A stretch of DNA of 64,000 bases from the NCBI RefSeq assembly GCF_017983445.1, contig NZ_JAGOBJ010000006.1:62001-126000 (forward strand), read 5' to 3'. A program made the position numbers and the translations under genes. Below the pieces are notes generated by a model that saw only the letters and a program-made list of their open reading frames with translations, was not told the origin of the DNA and did no database searches. Shown here in pieces: positions 53,400 to 63,200 of the stretch; positions within the stretch are counted from its first letter, which is position 1, and every line of letters begins with the position of its first letter. Origin of the DNA: Halomonas sp. (GTDB lineage: Bacteria > Pseudomonadota > Gammaproteobacteria > Pseudomonadales > Halomonadaceae).

Positions 53400-54219
53400 T
53401 ACCTTTATTGCCCGCTTTGAGGCGGGCTTAGCCAAACTCGAACAGGCGTCAATTCAAGACGCGCGCCGTCACTACGATGATTTATGCCAATCATTTGCGC
53501 CAGCCGACCCGAAGGGGATGAGAGTGGCGGACGACTATGTGGCAGGCATTCCCGTCAGGCGCTTCTGCCCTGCTGCTGCGCACCCTGGGCAGGTCGTGTT
53601 TATTCACGGCGGTGGCTTTACGATTGGTTCAGTGCGCAGCCACCATGGCGTTGCAGCCAGTTTGGCCGATCAATTAAACCGGGAAGTGGTCAGCACCAAC
53701 TATCGGCTGGCCCCTGAGACGCACTACGCGGCTATGCTCAGCGACTGTATTACCGTAGCCCAGGTAGTTAAGCCAGCCGCATTAGTCGGCGACAGTGCGG
53801 GCGGGCGTCTAGCCATGGACATGGCACCTTTACTTCATGCAGAGACGAATAGCCAACCGCCGCTGGGGCTGATCTACCCACCGGTTAACGGCCTAACCAA
53901 GCAAACGCTGGGTCCCGATGCACCACTGCTCAGCCGTCAGGACGTACTGAGTCTATCACCGCTATGCCCAGCCCTTACCTCCCCCCTTTTGACCCCCGCC
54001 CCGGCTTCCCAAGTGGAAGTCCTGGCGGTGGAACATGATCCACTCACGCTGCCGCTTGAAACAACCGTGGCGCGTTGGCGTGCAGAGGGAGCCCAGGTGG
54101 GTTATCACCATGCCGCTGCAATGGTACACGGGTCTCTTCACGGCCATGCCATGCTGCCTGAAATGCAAAACGCCTGGCAGGATTTCTGCCAGGCGTTACG
54201 AGCAGGCTTACCCCGCTAA
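53389..54219 (+). CDS. alpha/beta hydrolase, possible short-chain acylcarnitine hydrolase (HocS-like)
   Basis: 276-residue serine hydrolase of the HSL/alpha-beta type. The oxyanion-hole motif HGGGF lies at 73-77, the nucleophile Ser136 in GDSAGG, and the likely catalytic His near the C-terminus in MVHGSLHGH. It overlaps the thioesterase by 11 bases. In Pseudomonas aeruginosa the equivalent position holds a short-chain acylcarnitine hydrolase (HocS), which would liberate carnitine for this pathway; the substrate here is inferred from that position. Confidence 0.75.
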   Translation: MLISTFIARFEAGLAKLEQASIQDARRHYDDLCQSFAPADPKGMRVADDYVAGIPVRRFCPAAAHPGQVVFIHGGGFTIGSVRSHHGVAASLADQLNREVVSTNYRLAPETHYAAMLSDCITVAQVVKPAALVGDSAGGRLAMDMAPLLHAETNSQPPLGLIYPPVNGLTKQTLGPDAPLLSRQDVLSLSPLCPALTSPLLTPAPASQVEVLAVEHDPLTLPLETTVARWRAEGAQVGYHHAAAMVHGSLHGHAMLPEMQNAWQDFCQALRAGLPR

Positions 54220-54225
54220 AGCCTG

Positions 54226-55173
54226 TTATTCGTAGGCGGCCCGCACGGCTTCAATCGCAGAAGTGCCATCTTTGGCCTCAACGCCCTCCAGCCAAGCTTC
54301 AACGGTATCCAGGTTCTCGGTGATCCACTCCTGGGCCACCTCATCTGCCGGGAGACCGTCATAGCTATAGCTGTATACCCAGGCGTTCTGATCTTCGATG
54401 TCGACCACATACTGAGAAAGGAAACGGTGTAGCTGTGGGTCCTCTTCTGCCATGCTTGCTGGCACAACCGTCCAGACGGTACTCTCAATCTGGGCGATGC
54501 CCGCATTTTCAGCGTCATCAAGGTACGCCAGATCAAAACTCACGTTCATCCAGTGTGGCTCCCAACCCACAAAGGTAACCCACTCTTCATTGGCTATCTT
54601 CTGCTCGGCTTGCGCCAGCATGGCCGCGGTTGAGCTTTCACGCAGACTCCAATCACCCAAGCCAACAGCATCGTTGTCAATGGCTGCCAAAATAGCCGTA
54701 TTAATTCCGGTGCCCGCTTCAATACCCTGAATTTGACCGTCGAAACGCTCACGATGAGCATCCAGGTCGGCCACTGACGTGACACCTGCGTCATACACGT
54801 ATTGCGGAACAACCAAACCTGAATTGGCACCCTGAATATTGGAAACCAGCTTTTCTACTTTGCCGTTCGCCACCAGCGGTTCCACCATATCGGTCTGCAC
54901 GGGATACCAACCGCCCAGATAGACATCGACATCGTTACGAGTCAGCCCTTCAAGAATCACGCTAACCGCTAAATCTCGCTGTCGGGTCTGGTAGCCCATG
55001 GCTTCCATCAACTGTGAAGCTACTTCAGATTTAACCGTTACCCCCCGCCACGGCGGAACGCCAAAACGCACCTCATCCAAACCGGCCGTGGCGGAGCCAG
55101 CCGCGAATAAAGCTACCAAGCCTGTCGTGCTGAGTGCATAGAAGCGTTGTTTAGCGCGTAATGCCGTCGTCAT
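54226..55173 (-). CDS. caiX: carnitine/betaine-type substrate-binding protein (OpuAC family)
   Basis: Periplasmic binding protein of 315 residues with a signal peptide (ALRAKQRFYALSTTGLVALFAAGSATA, cut near residue 30). OpuAC-fold features: VRFGVPPWRGVTVKSEVAS, VYLGGWYPVQTDM, GIEAGTGINTAI, TFVGWEPHWMNV with aromatic residues that usually bind quaternary ammonium groups. It converges with the carnitine operon (six bases between stops) and is upstream-regulated by the same element, so carnitine is the expected ligand. The matching ABC permease and ATPase are not adjacent. Start at 55173 preferred (AAGGATAAG). Confidence 0.86.
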   Translation of the reverse strand: MTTALRAKQRFYALSTTGLVALFAAGSATAGLDEVRFGVPPWRGVTVKSEVASQLMEAMGYQTRQRDLAVSVILEGLTRNDVDVYLGGWYPVQTDMVEPLVANGKVEKLVSNIQGANSGLVVPQYVYDAGVTSVADLDAHRERFDGQIQGIEAGTGINTAILAAIDNDAVGLGDWSLRESSTAAMLAQAEQKIANEEWVTFVGWEPHWMNVSFDLAYLDDAENAGIAQIESTVWTVVPASMAEEDPQLHRFLSQYVVDIEDQNAWVYSYSYDGLPADEVAQEWITENLDTVEAWLEGVEAKDGTSAIEAVRAAYE

Positions 55174-55235
55174 CAACTTATCCTTATGTGGAGAGGTACC
55201 TTACCAGTCTGCCTAATAAGCTCCTCGGCACACCA

Positions 55236-55269
55236 CATAAAGCGACATATAGAAGACATTACACGACAA
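55236..55269 (-). promoter_or_regulatory. candidate CdhR operator before caiX
   Basis: Read on the minus strand: TTGTCG at 55269-55264, 16 bases after the first TGTCG, then TGTCG, then CTTTATG. It repeats the TGTCG-N16-TGTCG layout and the trailing TTATG of the element at 50964-50997, and sits 63-96 bases upstream of caiX. Confidence 0.58.
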
Positions 55270-55285
55270 CAAGATCAATAAACGC

Positions 55286-56257
55286 CTAGTTACCAGCGTG
55301 GCGACGCGCCTCAGCGGGCGAAAGACCAAAATAGGCACGAAATGCGCGGGCGAAGCTTGAGCTTGATGTAAAACCGCAGGCAATACCAATATCTAGCACC
55401 CCCATTTCCGTTTCATTCAACAGTCGCTGGGCGCGCTTTAGCCGCAACTGTTGATACCACTGTCGCGGTGAGGTATTCAATTGCTGTTCAAAAAGGCGTT
55501 GCAATTGACGGGAAGACACCCCGCTTCGCTTGGCGATGTCAGCTAACGATAGCGGCGCCTCCAGGTGGCGCTCCATCAACGCTACAGCCTCGATAAGGGG
55601 ACGATGGTGAGTGCCAAGCCTGCGCGCTAACGACATGCGCTGCTGATCACTACGGCGACGTAACCGCTCATGTATAAGCTGCTCGGAGACATCCACGGCC
55701 AGCTTGGTGCCATGGCGTCGAGCGATAACTTCCAACGCCATATCCATTGCTGCGGCTCCCCCCGCACAGGAGAAGCGACGCTCACTCAGCTCGAATAACT
55801 CATCAGAGGTTTCAATCATTGGGTAACGTTCGCGAAAAGCTGGCAGGCTTTCCCAATGCAGAGTAATGCGCTCGCCTTTCAATAGCTTGGCGGCTGCCAG
55901 CAAAAAGCCGCCAGTGTCTAACCCGCCGAGTACACACCCTGCTTGATCCAGGCGATGCAGCCAAGCCATTAGCGGTCGGCTCAGATGTGCCTCAGGGTCA
56001 AAACCACCGCATAAAGCTAGTGAAGGTAAATCCAACACACGCCCTATTGGCTGATCCACCAGTAATGTCATCTCATTGCTCGCCGTTACCGGGTCACCAT
56101 CCAAGCTAAACAGTGTCCACTCGAATAACGTTTTGCCACTGATACGATTGGCAATCCGCAGTGGCTCCACGGCGGAAAAGAAAGCCATCATGGAAAAACG
56201 TGGTAACAGCAAAAAACCGATACGTTCAGGCAAAGGCCCTGTGTAGTGCAGACGCAA
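55286..56257 (-). CDS. cdhR: AraC-family carnitine regulator (GATase-1 plus AraC HTH)
   Basis: 323 residues of the GlxA/CdhR group: an N-terminal DJ-1/GATase-1-like sensor domain (ERIGFLLLPRFSMMAFFSAVEPLRIANRI in outline, LCGGFDPEAHL) and two AraC helix-turn-helix units at the C-terminus (LSLADIAKRSGVSSRQLQRLF, LDIGIACGFTSSSSFARAFRAYFGLSP). Immediately upstream of caiX in the same direction, as in Pseudomonas cdhR-caiX. It most likely activates both the caiX and BKACE units. Confidence 0.87.
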   Translation of the reverse strand: MRLHYTGPLPERIGFLLLPRFSMMAFFSAVEPLRIANRISGKTLFEWTLFSLDGDPVTASNEMTLLVDQPIGRVLDLPSLALCGGFDPEAHLSRPLMAWLHRLDQAGCVLGGLDTGGFLLAAAKLLKGERITLHWESLPAFRERYPMIETSDELFELSERRFSCAGGAAAMDMALEVIARRHGTKLAVDVSEQLIHERLRRRSDQQRMSLARRLGTHHRPLIEAVALMERHLEAPLSLADIAKRSGVSSRQLQRLFEQQLNTSPRQWYQQLRLKRAQRLLNETEMGVLDIGIACGFTSSSSFARAFRAYFGLSPAEARRHAGN

Positions 56258-56300
56258 GGTTGCCCCTTCTCGTTAGTTAATCGTTATTGTAGCATCCACT

Positions 56301-57122
56301 TTATTGCATCAAGCTGCCACCGGCATCGTCATCCAGAACGATCCCTTCGACACCGATGTCGCTTTCCAGCGCCAGCAGATAGTAACGTAATGCACGGCGC
56401 GTCACCTGCTCCCGCAGGCTATGGCGCACCCGGTCGGCCACCTGATCAAACGGCAACGCTCGCCCTTCCCGGCGCTCGTCGATACTTACCACATGCCAGC
56501 CGTAACGCGATGCCAACGGGCGCTTGTAAAGTCCTTCGGGCAGGTGCTGCAAGGCGCGATCCAGTTCGGGCACAGTCTGCCCCGGCACCAGCCAGCCCAG
56601 ATCACCGTCCATCTCCTTGGAAGGACAGGCGGAGTGATGCTGGGTAAATTCGGCAAACCGTTCGGGTATTCGAGTCAGTTCGTTAAGCAGCTTCTCGCCA
56701 AGCTGGTACGCCTCATCGCGGCCATCTGAATCATCCGGCGCTGCCGCCAGTAGAATATGCCGCACACGCAGTTGGGTCGGTTCGCTGAAGCGCTCGCGAT
56801 GAGTATCAACAAAGCGCTGACAATCCGCCTCATTCGGTTCGGGCACGTCCAGTTCCTGTTCGAGCAAGGCGGCAATTGCCGTGTCCTCTTGAGCCTCGGT
56901 CGGCTCCTGAGACGGCATCAGGCCAAGCGCATTGGCCCGCTGGCGCAGCAACTCTCTGACCACCAAAGCGCGGGCCGCCTTTAGCTGGGCCTCCCCCGCC
57001 GTTTCGGCGGGGTGATACTGCATTTCCAGCGCAATCGTTGCTTCATCGATACTGGTGTCGCCGACGCGTACCAGGGGCGCTGCAGCGCCGCCGGGTAGTT
57101 GTTCGATATCAATCATCTGCAT
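56301..57122 (-). CDS. parvulin-type peptidyl-prolyl cis-trans isomerase of the nar locus
   Basis: 273 residues: a SurA/NifM-like N-terminal helical part (LVRVGDTSIDEATIALEMQYHPAET in outline, ALVVRELLRQRANALG) and a PpiC rotamase domain (LRVRHILLAAAPDDSDGRDEAYQ, FAEFTQHHSACPSKEMDGDLGWLVPGQTV, ASRYGWHVVSIDERREG). No signal peptide is obvious, so a cytosolic form. It follows narI by 39 bases in the same direction, as in other gammaproteobacterial nar operons, and may assist nitrate reductase folding. Confidence 0.83.
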   Translation of the reverse strand: MQMIDIEQLPGGAAAPLVRVGDTSIDEATIALEMQYHPAETAGEAQLKAARALVVRELLRQRANALGLMPSQEPTEAQEDTAIAALLEQELDVPEPNEADCQRFVDTHRERFSEPTQLRVRHILLAAAPDDSDGRDEAYQLGEKLLNELTRIPERFAEFTQHHSACPSKEMDGDLGWLVPGQTVPELDRALQHLPEGLYKRPLASRYGWHVVSIDERREGRALPFDQVADRVRHSLREQVTRRALRYYLLALESDIGVEGIVLDDDAGGSLMQ

Positions 57123-57161
57123 GGTATTTTTCCCCTAATCCTGGCCAGGCAAAAGCCGAAT

Positions 57162-57854
57162 TTAGCCGCGGCGGCGGACAAGCTGATAACGCCGGGTTAA
57201 ATACCCAAACGGCGCACTCCACACATGCACCAGCCGGGTGAACGGGAACAGCAGGATAATGGTCAGGCCGAGAAAGATATGCACCTTGTAGATCCAGGAA
57301 ACTTCCTGCATATAGTCCGCCGCGCCGCCGCTGAAGAACACGATGGCCTGCGCCCAGCTGGAAAGCGTCAGCATCATTTCGCCATCCATATGCCCCAGTG
57401 AGAAGAAGATGGTGCCCATCCCCAGCCCCGCCTGAACAACGAGAATACCCAGAATCAGCGTGTCCATCAGGCTCGACGATTGACGAACGCGGGGCATAAA
57501 TATACGGCGATACAGCAACATGGCGCCGCCCACCAGGCACATGGCACCGGCGATCCCGCCAACCACGATCGCGACCAGTTGCTTGGTGCCGGCATGCAGA
57601 AATGGGGCATAGACCCAGTGTGGGGTGAGCATGCCCACCAGGTGGCCGAAGAAGATCACGATAATACCGACATGGAACAAATTGCTGGCCAGGCGCATGT
57701 TCTTGGAGGAAAGCATCTGGCTGGAACCGGTCTTCCAGGTGTACTGACCATGATCGAAACGGACCAGACTCCCGAGCAGAAACACCGTGCCCGCAAGATA
57801 AGGGTAGTAACCGTAGATGAGGTGAGTGAAGTAGTGCGCAATCGCATCATGCAT
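57162..57854 (-). CDS. narI: respiratory nitrate reductase gamma subunit (cytochrome b)
   Basis: 230-residue membrane subunit that takes electrons from quinol via two b hemes. Heme-ligand His residues sit at the expected spacing: His61 and His71 (LFHVGIIVIFFGHLVG, ten apart) and a pair 18 apart in KVHIFLGL ... RLVHVWS. Five transmembrane helices are visible. It lies 13 bases after narJ in the same operon. Confidence 0.95.
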   Translation of the reverse strand: MHDAIAHYFTHLIYGYYPYLAGTVFLLGSLVRFDHGQYTWKTGSSQMLSSKNMRLASNLFHVGIIVIFFGHLVGMLTPHWVYAPFLHAGTKQLVAIVVGGIAGAMCLVGGAMLLYRRIFMPRVRQSSSLMDTLILGILVVQAGLGMGTIFFSLGHMDGEMMLTLSSWAQAIVFFSGGAADYMQEVSWIYKVHIFLGLTIILLFPFTRLVHVWSAPFGYLTRRYQLVRRRG

Positions 57855-57867
57855 GGCGGTTCTCCTA

Positions 57868-58653
57868 TTAACGATTGGCAGAAGAGGTTGGAGTGGTGGG
57901 CGTCATGATGCGCACGGCCTCGCTCTTAACAGTATGCTTGCGCTCAGCAAGACGACGGCCTTCGGCGGACTGCAGCGCGCAATCCTCATCTGACGTCGCC
58001 GAGAAGCGCACGGCCTCCTCTTCCCATACGGCATCCAGTGCTTCAGGCGTGTTGTCGGGTTTTTCCTGCTTGACCTGCGGCCGATGTTCTTCGACATCGC
58101 CCTCGGCTCCGATCAACGCCAGAAGTGACAGCGGCACCAGGGCGTAATCTGCCCCGCGCTCTTCCAGGCGCGCGGTAAGCAGCGCCAGGATATGGCGTAT
58201 TTCGCCCAGCCAGCGGCTGATCTCGGCGTCGTCGCACATGGACAGGTATTCGAGGAATACCGGCAAGTGGTCCGGCAACTCGCGGGCATCCAGTTCGAAA
58301 CCGGCCGCATTGTATTCAGCCATCAGGTCGACCATGGCCTGACCACGATCGCGGGATTCGCCGTGAACGTGTTCGAACAACAGCAACGAGGTTGCACGGC
58401 CTTTATCGAACAGGGCCACGTACTCGGCCTGGAGTTCAAGCAGATCACCGTCGTGCAACTGCTGACACCACTGCATCAACGACGACTTGAGAGCCGCCCC
58501 CAGGCGGCGCTCGGCGTTGAGGATTTCGCTAAGCTCGCCGCTGGCATCCTGCAACGCCTGAGTCGGATAATCGAGCAGACGGGCCAGTACCCGCAGGCTA
58601 CGCATGCCTTGAACGGCCTGTTGCGATGGGGTTACCTGGGCGGCTTCAGTCAT
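57868..58653 (-). CDS. narJ: nitrate reductase molybdenum cofactor assembly chaperone
   Basis: 261-residue NarJ/NarW-type chaperone, needed to load the Mo cofactor into NarG before membrane docking. Recognised by the segment ATSLLLFEHVHGESRDRGQAMVDLMAEYNAAGFE and the acidic, helical architecture; the C-terminal 60 residues are charged and poorly conserved. It begins inside the end of narH (eight-base overlap), with GAGGAG ahead of its ATG. Confidence 0.92.
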   Translation of the reverse strand: MTEAAQVTPSQQAVQGMRSLRVLARLLDYPTQALQDASGELSEILNAERRLGAALKSSLMQWCQQLHDGDLLELQAEYVALFDKGRATSLLLFEHVHGESRDRGQAMVDLMAEYNAAGFELDARELPDHLPVFLEYLSMCDDAEISRWLGEIRHILALLTARLEERGADYALVPLSLLALIGAEGDVEEHRPQVKQEKPDNTPEALDAVWEEEAVRFSATSDEDCALQSAEGRRLAERKHTVKSEAVRIMTPTTPTSSANR

Positions 58654-60208
58654 GACGAGTCTCCTCGAGTTGCGGCTGCGGGTCGAATACTTCGACCGGT
58701 TTCACCAGAACGCTGGTCTGCTTGCGGCCGTTGAACAGGTTGGGCTGGCTTTCGCCATGGCAGCCATCGCCAAAGGTAAAGCCGCATCCGCCACGCTCAG
58801 GGAAGGCCTCAACCGCCATTTCGCGATGGCTGGTGGGGATCACAAAACGATCCTCGTAGTTGGCAATGGCCAGGTAACGGTACATCTCTTCCACCTGGTC
58901 CTCGCTGAGCCCTACCGCATCGAGCACCTCGGTATTGGGGCTGCCTTCTACGTGCTTGCCCCGCATGTAAAGACGCATCGCCATCAAGCGCTTGAGTGCC
59001 AGTACGACAGGCTCTTCTTCGCCAGCGGTCAGCATGTTGGCCAAGTACTTCACCGGAATACGCAGCGATTCGATCTTGGGTAGGATGCCGTCAAACTCCA
59101 CATGTCCCGCTTCGGCAGCAGACTGAATCGGCGAGAGCGGCGGCACATACCACACCATCGGCAAGGTGCGATATTCCGGGTGCAGCGGCAGCGCCAGCCC
59201 CCAGTCGATGGCCATTTTGTAAACCGGCGAAGCCTGGGCGGCCTTGATGACGTTTTCCTGAATGCCATCCCGCTTGGCCTGGGCAATCACTTCAGGGTCA
59301 TGCGGGTCCAGGAAGATTTCGCACTGGCGGTGGTAGAGATCGCGCTCGTCGGGTGAGCTGGCCACTTCTTCAATGCGGTCGGCGTCGTAGAGCAATACGC
59401 CGAGGTAGCGAATGCGGCCCACACAGGTCTCGGAGCAAATGGTCGGCTGGCCGGACTCGATACGCGGGTAGCAGAAGATACACTTCTCGGACTTGCCACT
59501 CTTCCAGTTGTAATAGATTTTCTTGTAGGGGCAGCCGGAGATGCACATCCGCCAGCCGCGGCACTTGTCCTGGTCGATCAGGACGATACCGTCCTCTTCG
59601 CGCTTGTAGATCGCACCGCTCGGGCAGGACGCGACGCAAGTAGGGTTCAAGCAGTGCTCGCAAAGGCGCGGCAGGTACATCATGAAGGTGTTTTCGAACT
59701 GGCCGTAGATATCCGCCTGGACCTTGTCGAAGTTGGCATCCTTGCGCCGCTTGGCAAACTCGGTGCCCAGGATCTCTTCCCAGTTCGGGCCCCATTCGAT
59801 CTTTTGCATGCGTTTGCCGGAAATCAGCGAGCGCGGGCGCGCCACCGGCTGATGCTGGCCAATTTTGGCGGTATGCAGGTGTTGATAGTCGAACGTGAAC
59901 GGTTCGTAGTAGTCGTCCATTTCGGGCAGGTCGGGGTTGGCAAAGATATTTGCCAGCACCCGCCATTTGCCACCGATGCGCGGCTCGATCCGGCCGTCGG
60001 CACGGCGCATCCAACCGCCCTTCCACTTGGCCTGGTTCTCCCACTCCTTGGGATAACCGATGCCGGGCTTGGTCTCGACGTTGTTGAACCAGGCGTACTC
60101 CATACCTTCGCGGCTGGTCCAGACATTCTTGCAGGTTACCGAGCACGTATGGCAGCCGATACACTTGTCGAGGTTGAGGACCATGCCTACTTGGGAGCGG
60201 ATCTTCAT
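58646..60208 (-). CDS. narH: respiratory nitrate reductase beta subunit
   Basis: Iron-sulfur electron transfer subunit, 520 residues. Four cluster-binding Cys groups are visible: CIGCHTCSVTCKNVW near residue 16, CEHCLNPTCVASCP, CRGWRMCISGCPYK (Trp in place of one Cys, giving the 3Fe-4S cluster) and CIFCYPRIESGQPTICSETC. Length and motif order match E. coli NarH. It overlaps narG by four bases (ATGA) and narJ by eight bases, so translation of the operon is tightly coupled. Confidence 0.96.
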   Translation of the reverse strand: MKIRSQVGMVLNLDKCIGCHTCSVTCKNVWTSREGMEYAWFNNVETKPGIGYPKEWENQAKWKGGWMRRADGRIEPRIGGKWRVLANIFANPDLPEMDDYYEPFTFDYQHLHTAKIGQHQPVARPRSLISGKRMQKIEWGPNWEEILGTEFAKRRKDANFDKVQADIYGQFENTFMMYLPRLCEHCLNPTCVASCPSGAIYKREEDGIVLIDQDKCRGWRMCISGCPYKKIYYNWKSGKSEKCIFCYPRIESGQPTICSETCVGRIRYLGVLLYDADRIEEVASSPDERDLYHRQCEIFLDPHDPEVIAQAKRDGIQENVIKAAQASPVYKMAIDWGLALPLHPEYRTLPMVWYVPPLSPIQSAAEAGHVEFDGILPKIESLRIPVKYLANMLTAGEEEPVVLALKRLMAMRLYMRGKHVEGSPNTEVLDAVGLSEDQVEEMYRYLAIANYEDRFVIPTSHREMAVEAFPERGGCGFTFGDGCHGESQPNLFNGRKQTSVLVKPVEVFDPQPQLEETRHD

Positions 60209-63200
60209 TTCACGGCCTCCTGAACGCTGTCATTGCCTTCGCCATCCAGCCAGTCAACGTGCTTCATCTTGCGTACCAGCACGAACTCATCGCGGTTTGA
60301 GCCGACAGTGCCGTAGTAATTGAAACTGTAAGAGAGCTGCGCGTAGCCGCCGATCATATGGGTGGGCTTGGGGCAAACACGGGTCACGGAGTTGTGAATC
60401 CCGCCTCGGGTACCGGTGATCTCGGAGCCCGGCACGTTCACCTGACGCTCCTGGGCGTGGTACATCATCACCATGCCGTCCTTGACCCGTTGGCTGACCA
60501 CGGCCCGCGCCGCAATCGAGCCGTTGGCGTTGTAGACCTCGATCCAGTCGTTGTCCTGGATATCGATTTCCGCGGCGTCCGCCTCGGAGAGCCACACTAC
60601 CGGGCCACCACGGTTGAGCGTCAACATCAGCAGGTTGTCGGAGTAGGTGGAGTGGATGCCCCACTTCTGGTGCGGTGTGAGGAAGTTCAACGCCTTGCTC
60701 TTGAAGCCGTTATCGGCGGGAAGTTGAAAGCCCTTGGCGGCCTTGGTGTCGATGGGCGGACGATAGACCAGCAGACTTTCACCGAAGGCACGCATCCAGG
60801 CGTGATCCTGATAGAACTGCTGACGGCCACTCACGGTGCGCCAGGGAATCAGCTCATGAACGTTGGTGTAACCGGCGTTATAAGAGACATGCTCGTCTTC
60901 AAGACCAGACCAGGTCGGGCTTGAAATAATCTTGCGCGGCTGAGCAACGATATCGCGGAAGCGAATCTTCTCTTCATGCTTGGGCCTTGCCAGGTGGGTA
61001 TGGTCGCGTCCAGTAATCTTGGAGAGCGCATCCCACGCTTTTACCGCCACCTGGCCATTGGTTTCCGGCGCCAGGGTCAGAATCATCTCGGCGGCATCTA
61101 TAGCGCTATCGATCAACGGGCGGCCTTTGTGCGGGCCATCTAGTTTGCGATGGTTGAGTTTACCCAGCAGCTCGACTTCAGCATCGGTATTCCAGGCGAT
61201 ACCCTTGCCGCCGTTGCCGATGCTTTCCAGCAAAGGCCCTACGGAGGTGAAGCGCTCATAGGTTTCCGGGTAGTTGCGCTTGACCTCGATCAGCGATGGC
61301 ATGGTCTTGCCAGGAATGGCCTCGCACTCACCGTTTTTCCAATCCATTACCGCCGGCTGGGCCAACTCTCCAGGGGAGTCGTGCTGCATTGGCAGCGTGA
61401 CCAGATCGGTCTCCTCTCCCAGGTGGCCGACACACACCTTGGAAAACGCCTTGGCAATGCCCTTGTAGATGTCCCAGTCGCTGCGCGATTCCCACGCCGG
61501 GTCGGTCGCTGCGGTCAACGGGTGGATAAAGGGGTGCATGTCAGAGGTGTTGAGATCGTTCTTCTCGTACCAGGTCGCCGTCGGCAAAACGATATCCGAG
61601 TAGAGGCAGGTAGTGGACATACGGAAATCCAGCGTCACCAGCAGGTCGAGCTTGCCTTCCGGTGCCTCGTCACGCCACACCACTTCTTCGGGTTTCTGGC
61701 CGCCGAAGTCACCCAGGTCCTTGCCCTGAATACCGTGACGGGTACCCAGCAGGTACTTGAGCATGTACTCATGGCCCTTGCCAGAGCTGCCCAGCAGGTT
61801 GGAGCGCCAGATGAACATGTTGCGCGGGAAGTTCTGCGGCGCATCCGGGTCTTCTGCGGCAAAACGCAGCTCGCCACCCTTGAGCTGCGAAACGGCGTAG
61901 TCGGCGGTCGACATGCCTGCCGCTTCGGCTTTTTTCGCCAGACGCAGCGGGTTAGTGCCCAGCTGAGGTGCAGACGGCAGCCAGCCCATACGCTCGGCGC
62001 GCACGTTGAAATCGATCAGGCTGCCCGGATAATCCTCGACCTTGGCCAGCGGTGAAAGAATCTCCTTTATCTCAAGCTTCTCGTAGCGCCACTGGGAGGA
62101 GTGGTTGTAGAAGAAGGAGGTAGAGTTCATGTGCCGCGGCGGGCGCTGCCAGTCAAGGCCAAAGGCTAGCGGGGTCCAGCCGGTTTGCGGGCGCAACTTC
62201 TCCTGGCCCACATAGTGCGCCCAGCCGCCGCCGCTCTGGCCGATACAGCCACACATGACCAGCATGTTGATCAGACCACGGTAATTCATGTCCATATGGT
62301 ACCAGTGGTTCATGCCGGCACCCACGATGATCATGCTGCGTCCGTTAGTCTTATTGGCATTATCGGCGAACTCACGGGCGATGCGGGCGCACTGCTTCGC
62401 CGGGACGCCGGTAATTTTCTCCTGCCACGCCGGGGTATAAGGGCGAATTTGGTCATAGGAGGTCGCGCCATCGTCCTCGCTGTCGCTGACGAAGCCACGG
62501 TCGATACCGTAGTTGGCACACATCAGGTCAAAAACGGTAACCGCCAGCATTTCGCTGCCATCGGCTCTTTTCAACCGCTTGGCGGGCAAATTGTGGAACA
62601 GCAGGTCATCGGCGGCGCCAACACCGGCACCTTTTACGTGTTTGAAGTGTTCATGCTCGATGCCACCGAAGTAGGGAAACGCCACGCGTGCGACGCTATC
62701 GTGATGCGTGGACAAACTCAGAAGCGGCTTGATTTCGGTGCCTTCGGCATCTAATGATTCCAGGTTCCACTTGCCCACTTCATCGCCGGTTTCACCCCAG
62801 CGGAAGCCGATGGAGCCACGTGGCACTACCAACTGATCACGAGTTTCATCCCAGGCGACGGTTTTCCACTCGGGATTATTCTCCTGACCGAGTGCGGCAT
62901 CGAAATCACTGGCCCGCAGCTGGCGGCCTGGAGCAAAGCTTCCATCCTCACGTGGCTCAAGCTCCACCATAAACGGCATATCGGTATAGCAGCGCACGTA
63001 GTCGGTGAAATAGACGCTGGGATTCTCGAGGTGGAATTCCTTGAGAATGACATGCCCCATGGCCATCGCGAGTGCGGCATCGGTGCCCTGCTTGGCAGAC
63101 AGCCACTCATCGGTCAGCTTGGACACCTCGGCGTAGTCCGGGGTAATCGAGACGGTCTTGGTGCCCTTGTAGCGCACCTCGGTAAAGAAGTGTGCATCTG

